Assembly (NCBI GenBank): GCA_030619345.1
Contig: JAUXBO010000060.1
Location: forward strand, 1 to 10,203
DNA length: 10,203 nt
Direction of reading: 5' to 3'
Source: Candidatus Zixiibacteriota bacterium
Lineage (GTDB): Bacteria > Zixibacteria > MSB-5A5 > GN15 > FEB-12
In this document: positions 1-6,291 of the stretch, in pieces
How the letters are laid out: each line of letters opens with the position of its first letter
Position numbering within the stretch: the stretch's first letter is position 1
Translations under genes and position numbers: made by a program
Notes under the pieces: generated by a model
Told to the model about the DNA's origin: nothing
The model's input: the letters and a program-made list of their open reading frames with translations, nothing else
The model's database searches: none

Positions 1-590
1 CATTCGATTCCGGGCTCTGGAAAGATTTCAAAGAGGGGATGTCTTCTTTCCACCCCCCGGAATCAACCAAAAAGAATGATATCGAAGGAATAATGAGTCA
101 GTTCAACAAGTATATGGATAGTCTGACTGCAATTCGCGATGGCAAGATGAACGAATTTGCCGGACGGCTCAACGAAGAACGCTACAATCGGCAGCAAGTT
201 CAGCAGGCGGTAGCGTTGAATCTGGCTCGTATATCACCAACGGCCAGCCTCAATCTGGCGACTTCGGAATTGGCCGGCACCTCTATGGAACTTAAATCGC
301 GCTACCGGGATAATGCCCTGTCATACCAAAAGAAGTACGCGGAGTTTATGCACGAAAAGACCGGTATGAATGTGGGCGGCAGAATGATTGTAATGAAGAT
401 GACTATCGACGGAGGGGAAAACGAGGAACCTCTGATAGACCCCACCGAGATTCCGGCCTTTGTCTTCACGCCTCCATCGATCACCGAATCCGTTCAGGCG
501 GCTGCGGTTGATGCCGGTCTGCTGGCCCTCTTCAATTTGATATTTTTCGCCGGCGCATTTGTCGGGTTTAACCGCTACGATGCCCGTTAG
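1..590 (+). CDS. ABC-2 type transporter permease, 3' part (5' end outside window)
   Basis: The frame beginning at base 3 is open from the window edge to the stop at 588-590, so 195 C-terminal residues are seen and the true start lies upstream; the internal ATG at 39 is probably not the start. Most of what is visible is a hydrophilic, probably extracytoplasmic segment containing an ARISPTASL...LAGT...LKSRY block, followed by one C-terminal transmembrane helix (about AGLLALFNLIFFAGAFVGF) and a short RYDAR tail. The same block, helix and tail occur at the end of the next gene, so the two are paralogues. The assignment rests on that neighbour, whose N-terminal half is a recognisable ABC-2 permease; the block resembles DUF3526-type permeases. 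Inferred role: one membrane subunit of an ABC exporter, substrate unknown. Its ATPase is not in the window and may lie upstream. Confidence 0.8.
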   Translation, partial: FDSGLWKDFKEGMSSFHPPESTKKNDIEGIMSQFNKYMDSLTAIRDGKMNEFAGRLNEERYNRQQVQQAVALNLARISPTASLNLATSELAGTSMELKSRYRDNALSYQKKYAEFMHEKTGMNVGGRMIVMKMTIDGGENEEPLIDPTEIPAFVFTPPSITESVQAAAVDAGLLALFNLIFFAGAFVGFNRYDAR

Positions 591-610
591 GTGGACGGAA
601 GGAAAATGAC

Positions 611-2077
611 ATGATAAAATTAGTGATACAAAAAGAACTTAGAGCGATACTGTTGAGTCCAAAATTCGCGGCCACTTTCGCTGTCTGTTCCTTGCTCCTC
701 CTTCTGAGCGTTTTTATCGGCATCATGGAATACGAACAGTCGGTCGACCAATACAATACAGCCGTTTCGCTTTCTCAACAACGCATGGAGCGGCAAACGT
801 CGTGGAATTCGTTAGCCGAGAAGATATATCGAGAACCAAGCCCGCTGAGTATTTTCGTTTCCGGGTTAAATTATGATATTGGTCGATGGAGCGAAGTGTC
901 ATCGCAAGCGTCGGTTAAACTAAAGCACAGCGCCTTCTCAGATGATCCGATCTTTGCAGTTTTTCGCATCGCCGATTTTGTTTTCATCATTCAGATTGTT
1001 TTATCGCTGTTTGCTATCCTATTCACCTACGACTCCATCAACGGTGAACGTGAGAATGGCACTTTACGTTTGGTCTTCTCCAATTCAATTCCACGTGCTC
1101 AATATATACTGGGCAAAGCGATCGGATCCTGGTTGGGGCTTGTATTGCCGGTATGTGTCCCGATCCTGTTGTCACTGTTGATTGTCCAACTCTTCTCAAT
1201 CCCCCTCACAACTTCGGATTGGACCCGCTTGATTTTGTTGATCGTTCTCTCGCTTTTGTACATCACGCTCTTTGTTATGATCGGAGTGCTCATCTCGGCG
1301 CTAACAAAGCGTTCGAGCATATCATTCTTGTTCTCTCTCGTCATGTGGGTTGCCTTTGTACTGATTATTCCCCGGGCCGGTGTAATGGCGGCTGGAAGTT
1401 TTGTAGATGTTCCCAGTCTGGCCGAAGTGGAGGGCATTCGCGATGGCTACGCTAAAGACCTCTGGGCTCAGTACTATGATGAATCGGAAAAGAGATGGTT
1501 GGAGACTGAGTATATACAACGTGACGCCGCTTCACCCGAAGATGAAGAAGCAGCCGAAATGGAGATGTGGGCACGCATGAAACAGGAGGATTCAGCCAGA
1601 AAAGTTGTGCAACTGGAAATCGAAGATTACGAACGCAAATTAAAGAACGACTGGCAGAATATAAAACGGGTCCAGCAACGACTTGGGTTTACTATCTCTC
1701 GATTCTCTCCAGCTTCGGCATATCAATTGGCCGCCATGACACTTGCCGGAAGCGATATTGATCTGAAGGCAAGATATGAATCTTCCATCGCGGAATTCCG
1801 ATCCCAGTTCAACGAATACACCGACCAGAAACAAGCTGAATCGGCCCAAATGGGCGGGATTATGATCGAATTCAATTCTGACACAGGTATGAAAATAGGA
1901 ACCTCCCGTGATGACGCCGGTCTTGATCTAACCGATAAACCGCAATTTGTGCATCCCGAAACCGACGACGCTAAAATCGCCCAGGCCGTAGTCGTAGATT
2001 TTGGACTCCTGTCGATTCTCTGCCTGCTGAGTTTTGCAGCGGCGTTTGTTGCTTTCCTGCGTTACGATCTGAGGTGA
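611..2077 (+). CDS. ABC-2 type transporter permease, second of a tandem pair
   Basis: This 488-residue membrane protein starts at an ATG preceded by a purine-rich GGAAGG ribosome site, 20 bp after the stop of the upstream permease, so the two are probably co-transcribed. Hydrophobic segments suggest about six helices: residues 19-38, 118-139, 173-197, 206-230, 237-262 and 462-482. Two large loops (about 40-117 and 263-460) are probably extracytoplasmic; the second is charged and helical. After helix 2 comes INGERENGTLRLVFSNSIPR (143-162), the conserved cytoplasmic segment of NosY-like ABC-2 permeases expected to contact the ATPase. Residues 362-488 match the C-terminus of the preceding gene product (SP...LAG...LK.RY, then a helix and RYDLR). 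Known for the family: such permeases work with a separate ATP-binding subunit to export lipids, peptides or drugs. The substrate cannot be told here. No clear terminator follows. Confidence 0.88.
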   Translation: MIKLVIQKELRAILLSPKFAATFAVCSLLLLLSVFIGIMEYEQSVDQYNTAVSLSQQRMERQTSWNSLAEKIYREPSPLSIFVSGLNYDIGRWSEVSSQASVKLKHSAFSDDPIFAVFRIADFVFIIQIVLSLFAILFTYDSINGERENGTLRLVFSNSIPRAQYILGKAIGSWLGLVLPVCVPILLSLLIVQLFSIPLTTSDWTRLILLIVLSLLYITLFVMIGVLISALTKRSSISFLFSLVMWVAFVLIIPRAGVMAAGSFVDVPSLAEVEGIRDGYAKDLWAQYYDESEKRWLETEYIQRDAASPEDEEAAEMEMWARMKQEDSARKVVQLEIEDYERKLKNDWQNIKRVQQRLGFTISRFSPASAYQLAAMTLAGSDIDLKARYESSIAEFRSQFNEYTDQKQAESAQMGGIMIEFNSDTGMKIGTSRDDAGLDLTDKPQFVHPETDDAKIAQAVVVDFGLLSILCLLSFAAAFVAFLRYDLR

Positions 2078-2370
2078 GTTCGGCAGAACCGGAAATCACC
2101 CTCTATTGCCATCCCTACTTCTGGGTTCCCTACGTACTCATACAGGTAGCTTGAGTATGTCAGCAGGTTTGGATATCAAATGGAGGGATCTCGTCTGGAA
2201 TATGAGGCCGGTTGTCAAAACGGGAAAAAATCTTTCCTGCGAAAGGTCGATATTCTAGGGGATGTGCCAATAGGGGGGCTCTATTCACACGGATCGTAGT
2301 CAAATGATGCCATTTAAACCAATTCCGGGCTTTTAATGAAAAAAATAGCGCGTAAAAGGGAACGAAAGCG
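2078..2370. other. Intergenic region without a recognisable gene
   Basis: No credible reading frame with a ribosome site is present on either strand. The stretch holds the imperfect inverted repeat at 2132-2160 and short A-rich or G-rich tracts. I see no clear intrinsic terminator for the permease operon and no homology I recognise. Confidence 0.6.
2132..2160. repeat. Imperfect 9-bp inverted repeat
   Basis: ACGTACTCA (2132-2140) faces TGAGTATGT (2152-2160) across an 11-base loop, with one G-T pair in the stem. There is no T-run on either side, so it is not a standard intrinsic terminator. It lies 55 bp after the permease stop and could stabilise the 3' end of that transcript. Confidence 0.35.
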
Positions 2371-2399
2371 TTGTATAAATTATTTAGGTTAGTTATTAT
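2371..2399 (+). promoter_or_regulatory. Possible promoter of the S9 peptidase gene
   Basis: TTGTAT (2371-2376), a 17-base spacer and TATTAT (2394-2399) form a weak -35 and a good -10 box. Transcription would start near 2406, giving a leader of about 113 bases that contains the hairpin at 2470-2488. The -35 matches consensus at only three positions, so the call is tentative. Confidence 0.35.
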
Positions 2400-2469
2400 T
2401 CCGGCTCAGTATTGTATTGTATCGTTGGGAGAGTTTATTATCGGTAATTGTATCCTTTCGATCTAATCA

Positions 2470-2488
2470 CTCCTGTCCGAGGCAGGAG
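2470..2488 (+). promoter_or_regulatory. Leader hairpin upstream of the peptidase ribosome site
   Basis: CTCCTGTC (2470-2477) pairs with GGCAGGAG (2481-2488), eight pairs including one G-U, around a CGA loop. It ends 16 bases before the GGAGGA ribosome site at 2505-2510. The 5' arm contains CTCCT, which is also complementary to AGGAG-type sequence, so a switch with the ribosome site is conceivable but unproven. No T-run follows it. Confidence 0.4.
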
Positions 2489-2504
2489 ATTAATTTTACT
2501 AAGT

Positions 2505-2510
2505 GGAGGA
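2505..2510 (+). promoter_or_regulatory. Ribosome binding site that sets the peptidase start
   Basis: GGAGGA lies eight bases before the ATG at 2519. It decides in favour of that ATG over the in-frame TTG at 2417, which has no ribosome site and would add 34 residues before a complete lipoprotein signal peptide. Confidence 0.85.
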
Positions 2511-2518
2511 TTTCTACT

Positions 2519-4420
2519 ATGCGAAGGACATTTATCACGGTGCTGCCCATCTTGATGGTAATGCTCCTGTGTTCGTGTGCGAGTGATGTAACGAAGACAA
2601 CACTCATTCCGATGGAGGATTTCTTCAAGAATCCCCAGCAGGCCTATTTCCAGATTTCTCCTGATGGCAAGTATGTTTCCTTTACCAAGCCTTTTGAGCG
2701 ACGGATGAACATTTTCGTGCAGGCTATTGGCTCAGAAGATGTCACCCGGGTTACTTCGGTTACCGATCGTGATATCTGGTCCTATTGGTGGAAGGGTGAC
2801 AATCGCCTTCTGTACCTTCAGGACAACGCCGGTGATGAGAACTTCCATGTCTTTGGCGTGGATCCGGACGGTGAGAACTTGACCGATCTGACGCCGTTTG
2901 AAAAAGTCAAAGCTAATATCGTTGATGACATGCCGGACCACGATACCGACATCCTTGTATCAATGAACAAGAAAAACCCTGAGGTGTTCGATGTCTACCG
3001 ACTAAACACCGTAACCGGCGAACTGACCTTAGTGGCCGAGAACCCCGGCAATATTTCGGGATGGATGACCGATCACGATTACAATGTCAGGGTCGCTATT
3101 CGGACCGATGGCGTCAGCAACACCATTTTGTATCGAGACGGTAGCAAAGGAAAATTCAAAGAGGTCATGACCATTGGTTTCGAGGATTCTTTTCAGCCAA
3201 TTCTCTTTACGTTTGATAACAAACATGTCTATGCTCTGTCTAACCTGGGACGGGATCTTGAAGTAATCGTCAAGTATGACCTGGCCAATAATGTTGAGCT
3301 GGAGCTGCTGTATGAGCATCCGGAAGTCGATGTTTCCGGTCTTAGTTACTCCCGCAAACGTAAAGTGCTGACCGAGATTGGCTATGTCGATTGGAAGTAC
3401 CAAAGGAAAGTTCTCGATCCCGAGATGGAAAAATACTACAAGATTTTGGAGGAACGGTTTCCCGGATATGAAACCTATCTTACCTTCAACAATCGTGACG
3501 AGAATGTCTTTATTGCTCGCACCATGAGCGACCGCTCGACCGGTTCTTATTATCTTTTTGATACTCGAACCAGTGAAATCACGAAACTGGCCGATAGAAA
3601 TCCGTGGTTGCCGGAAGATCAGTTGGCCGAGATGAAACCGATATCCTACAAGTCGCGTGATGGTTTGACCATCCACGGGTATCTGACTGTTCCCAGGGGT
3701 GTTGATCCCAAGAACCTGCCAATAGTGGTTAACCCGCACGGCGGTCCCTGGAACAGAGATTCCTGGGGATTTCGTGGGGAGGTTCAGTTCCTGGCCAACC
3801 GCGGTTTTGCCGTATTCCAAATGAACTTCCGAGGCTCCACTGGTTATGGCAAGGCTTTCTGGCAAGCCTCGTTCAAGGAGTGGGGCAAAAAGATGCAGGA
3901 CGATATAACCGATGGCGTAAATTGGCTTATCGATGAAGGGATCGCCGATCCGGACAGGATTGCCATTTATGGCGCAAGCTATGGTGGTTATGCGACTTTG
4001 GCCGGTCTTGCTTTTACACCTGATCTGTATGCCTGCGGTGTAGACTACGTTGGAGTTTCTAACTTGTTTACATTTTTGAACACAATACCGCCCTATTGGA
4101 AGTTGTACCTCGATATGATGCACGAAATGGTTGGCCACCCGGTCGAGGACAGTGTCCTGATGGTCGAAGCGTCGCCGGTGTTTCATGTGGACAGTATAAA
4201 GGTACCGGTGCTGGTGGCTCAGGGCGCCAACGATCCGAGAGTGAATATCGACGAATCTAATCAGATTGTTGAGGCTCTAGAAGCTCGCGGTATTGAGGTC
4301 GTCTATATGGTCAAGGAAAACGAGGGACATGGCTTCCAGAACGAGGAGAATAGGTTTGATTTCTATCGGGCTATGGAAGAATTCCTGACCAAGCAGTTGC
4401 TAACCAAAGAAGTTAAGTAA
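2519..4420 (+). CDS. S9 family (prolyl oligopeptidase-type) serine peptidase, lipoprotein
   Basis: The 633-residue product should cut peptides or oligopeptides outside the cytoplasm as a lipid-anchored serine peptidase of the dipeptidyl/acylaminoacyl peptidase type. Residues 1-20 are a lipoprotein signal peptide: MRRTF, a hydrophobic core and the lipobox L17-C18-S19 before C20. Residues from about 40 to 370 look like a beta-propeller, with TolB-like repeats such as QISPDGKYVSF. The C-terminal alpha/beta-hydrolase domain begins about residue 380 and shows HGGP (407-410), FRGSTGYG (437-444), the nucleophile motif GASYGGYA with Ser487, Asp572 in GANDPRV and His604 in EGHGF. The triad is complete, so activity is expected. 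Cleavage specificity cannot be read from the sequence. It appears to be transcribed alone, from a leader with a hairpin; a strong hairpin follows the stop by 27 bp. Confidence 0.93.
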   Translation: MRRTFITVLPILMVMLLCSCASDVTKTTLIPMEDFFKNPQQAYFQISPDGKYVSFTKPFERRMNIFVQAIGSEDVTRVTSVTDRDIWSYWWKGDNRLLYLQDNAGDENFHVFGVDPDGENLTDLTPFEKVKANIVDDMPDHDTDILVSMNKKNPEVFDVYRLNTVTGELTLVAENPGNISGWMTDHDYNVRVAIRTDGVSNTILYRDGSKGKFKEVMTIGFEDSFQPILFTFDNKHVYALSNLGRDLEVIVKYDLANNVELELLYEHPEVDVSGLSYSRKRKVLTEIGYVDWKYQRKVLDPEMEKYYKILEERFPGYETYLTFNNRDENVFIARTMSDRSTGSYYLFDTRTSEITKLADRNPWLPEDQLAEMKPISYKSRDGLTIHGYLTVPRGVDPKNLPIVVNPHGGPWNRDSWGFRGEVQFLANRGFAVFQMNFRGSTGYGKAFWQASFKEWGKKMQDDITDGVNWLIDEGIADPDRIAIYGASYGGYATLAGLAFTPDLYACGVDYVGVSNLFTFLNTIPPYWKLYLDMMHEMVGHPVEDSVLMVEASPVFHVDSIKVPVLVAQGANDPRVNIDESNQIVEALEARGIEVVYMVKENEGHGFQNEENRFDFYRAMEEFLTKQLLTKEVK

Positions 4421-4447
4421 ATCTGTTATTGAAGATAACATGACAGG

Positions 4448-4476
4448 CAGGTCGAAGCTGATTCAGCTTCGACCTG
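4448..4476. other. Perfect 13-bp hairpin after the peptidase gene
   Basis: CAGGTCGAAGCTG (4448-4460) and its exact complement (4464-4476) enclose an ATT loop, 27 bp after the peptidase stop. Neither side has a proper T-run, so it may be a transcript-end stabiliser or a factor-dependent terminator. Its flanks and outer arms resemble the terminator hairpin at 6242-6264. Confidence 0.75.
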
Positions 4477-4515
4477 TTGCCTTAGAATACGGGAATACAA
4501 AAAGCGGGCCCAATA

Positions 4516-4543
4516 TCACTCTTCCCAAACTCTTGTAAAATTT
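4516..4543 (+). repeat. Intergenic repeat element, copy A (degenerate)
   Basis: TCACTCT, three bases, then CAA-N4-TTG and TAAAATTT. It aligns without gaps to 8506-8533 and 10077-10104. It lies in the 331-bp gap between the peptidase and symporter genes and is the most diverged of the three copies. Confidence 0.45.
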
Positions 4544-4676
4544 GCTTTGTGGTCAAAACACGCTACTTGTACATGGCGGAAATCGATGGGTCGTATTCGA
4601 ATTGATCTCAGCAAGTTTCTGGTCGTAAAACAGTAATTATCCCTCCAATTTTTTTATAAACTTAATCTAAGATTTC

Positions 4677-4705
4677 TTGACTGATGAGTGTTTATTCTTT
4701 ATCAA
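4677..4705 (+). promoter_or_regulatory. Likely promoter of the symporter gene
   Basis: TTGACT (4677-4682), a 17-base spacer and TATCAA (4700-4705) give a good -35 and a partial -10. Transcription would start about 4712, 40 bases before the ATG at 4752. This argues against using the TTG at 4677 as a start codon, because it is the -35 box. Confidence 0.5.
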
Positions 4706-4751
4706 TTGTCGCGGAAAACAGAATATTTTTTTGCCAATATTGGAGCCTTCT

Positions 4752-6173
4752 ATGGCACGCGAAATAAATATCGATAATGATGGTAACATCATTTTAAAAA
4801 TTAAGCTCAAACCGATTATTAAACTTTTGGCTGTAATTGCCTGTACTATTGGGGCCGGATATTTGCAGCTGGAGGGACAGACCGAAGCTTCCCGAATTTG
4901 CCTGATGATTTTTGTCGCTGCAGCCGGTCTTTGGGTTACCGAGGCTGTCCCGCCGTTCGCAACAGGGATTATGGTTATTGTTCTTTCGATTTATCTTCTC
5001 GGTCAGGTCGGTGGGCCGCTGGGATTGGAAAGCTCTGGAATTCAAAGCAGCTATCAGATATTTCTTAACCCTATGGCTTCACCGGTGATTGTCCTTTTCT
5101 TTGGTGGTTTTATTATGGCTCTTGCCGCCTCCAAACATGGTCTTGATGTCCGGCTGGCCAAGGCGTTTATCAAGCCTTTTGGGACTAAACCGAAAATGGT
5201 CCTGTTGGGGGTGATATTGATAACCGCCTTATTTTCGATGTTTATGTCTAATACCGCCACCACGGCTATGATGATTGCTATTTTGGGACCAGTTTTCAGT
5301 CATTTTGAAGGACGCGATCCATTCAAACGGGCTTTGGTGCTTTCGGTGCCGTTTGCAGCGAATATTGGCGGGATGGGAACTATAATAGGCACTCCGCCCA
5401 ATGCGGTTGCGGCATCGGTTCTTGGAAAAATAGGGTATGAAATTTCATTTATCAAATGGATGGTAATTGGAGTGCCCATTGTGTTGGTACTGATTTTCAT
5501 TCTCTGGGTTGTTCTGATCAAAGTGTTCAAGCCGAGGGAAGAGCGGTTTGAGATTCTATTCCCGGGTGAACTGAAATTAACCTGGGATCTGGTTATGGTT
5601 GTTATAACTTTTTGTGTAACCATTTTCCTGTGGTTGATGCAGCCAATTGTCAAAATCCCATCAGCTGTTGTTGCCCTTTTACCGATTATTGTATTTACCA
5701 TGTTTGGCATTATTGATCGGGAAGACCTCAAGAAAATCGAATGGCATGTCCTGATTTTAATTGCCGGCGGTTTGACTTTGGGGGTTGCCATGAAATCTTC
5801 CGGCTTATCGGAAATAATTGTCTACTATTTTGCCAAAATCCCCCTCTCTGGTGCCTCTATGCTTGCCGTCATTGTCCTGTTTTCCTTGCTGTTATCAAAT
5901 TTTATGAGCCATACTGCCGCCGCTAACTTGCTTATACCGATTGTTGTCTCAATGTCTTTTGTCAATCCGACCCTGAGTGCTCTGGGCGTTGCCCTGGCCT
6001 GTTCTCTGGCGATGAGTCTGCCGATATCAACCCCACCAAACGCTATTGCTTTTGCCACCCAGGCTATTACCACTAAAGAATTAGCTCGCTACGGGACACT
6101 CATTTCTCTGATCGGGATAATTGTCATGCTGGCTATGCTGTACTTAAACAAGACTGTTTTGGGGCTGATATGA
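4752..6173 (+). CDS. DASS/SLC13 family sodium-coupled anion symporter
   Basis: This 473-residue inner-membrane protein should import di- or tricarboxylates, or sulfate, with sodium. I chose the ATG at 4752 because GGAG sits six bases before it; the frame is open to a TTG at 4677, which lies in the likely promoter. The protein is hydrophobic nearly throughout, with a short charged N-terminus, and shows the internal two-fold family pattern. Repeat one has SNT (166-168, SNTATTAMM) and GTPPN (213-217); repeat two has SHT (386-388, SNFMSHTAAANLL) and STPPN (426-430). In VcINDY the two SNT motifs form the sodium and substrate sites, so the Asn to His change at 387 is notable. The motif TEAVPPFATG (63-72) is also typical. 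The length is normal for the family. Substrate cannot be decided from sequence. Transcription is probably monocistronic and convergent with typA. Confidence 0.92.
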   Translation: MAREINIDNDGNIILKIKLKPIIKLLAVIACTIGAGYLQLEGQTEASRICLMIFVAAAGLWVTEAVPPFATGIMVIVLSIYLLGQVGGPLGLESSGIQSSYQIFLNPMASPVIVLFFGGFIMALAASKHGLDVRLAKAFIKPFGTKPKMVLLGVILITALFSMFMSNTATTAMMIAILGPVFSHFEGRDPFKRALVLSVPFAANIGGMGTIIGTPPNAVAASVLGKIGYEISFIKWMVIGVPIVLVLIFILWVVLIKVFKPREERFEILFPGELKLTWDLVMVVITFCVTIFLWLMQPIVKIPSAVVALLPIIVFTMFGIIDREDLKKIEWHVLILIAGGLTLGVAMKSSGLSEIIVYYFAKIPLSGASMLAVIVLFSLLLSNFMSHTAAANLLIPIVVSMSFVNPTLSALGVALACSLAMSLPISTPPNAIAFATQAITTKELARYGTLISLIGIIVMLAMLYLNKTVLGLI

Positions 6174-6234
6174 CGAACATACTATATGTGCTGCTCAAGA
6201 ATAAATGGAAACTGCTGGAAGTTAATACAGTGAC

Positions 6235-6264
6235 AAAAAAAGGGCAGGTCGAACTGACCTGCCC
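6235..6264 (-). terminator. Intrinsic terminator of typA
   Basis: Read on the minus strand, a perfect 9-bp GGGCAGGTC stem with a five-base loop (6242-6264) is followed by seven T (6235-6241). It lies 28 bp past the typA stop. In the plus direction the following bases are AT-rich but not a T-run, so it may only weakly stop the convergent symporter transcript. Confidence 0.9.
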
Positions 6265-6291
6265 TCAGGCAATATATAATTTGTAAAGCAA

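Noticed and set aside
2078..2089. GTTC-GGCA-GAAC hairpin after the permease stop
   Set aside because: A 4-bp stem with no T-run is too weak to call a terminator.
2096..2130. Possible fourth copy of the intergenic element
   Set aside because: It shares TCACCCTC and ACTTCTGGG-like words with copy C, but the spacing differs and the mini-hairpin is missing.
2417..2518. Peptidase start at TTG 2417
   Set aside because: No ribosome site precedes it, and it would put 34 non-hydrophobic residues before a complete lipoprotein signal peptide; ATG 2519 has GGAGGA eight bases upstream.
3029..4186. Long 385-codon open frame on the minus strand
   Set aside because: It lies wholly antisense to the peptidase gene, which has clear domains and a complete catalytic triad; the minus frame shows no recognisable protein.
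4677..4751. Symporter start at TTG 4677
   Set aside because: The TTG is part of a likely -35 box, and ATG 4752 has a GGAG site at good spacing and begins a typical family N-terminus.
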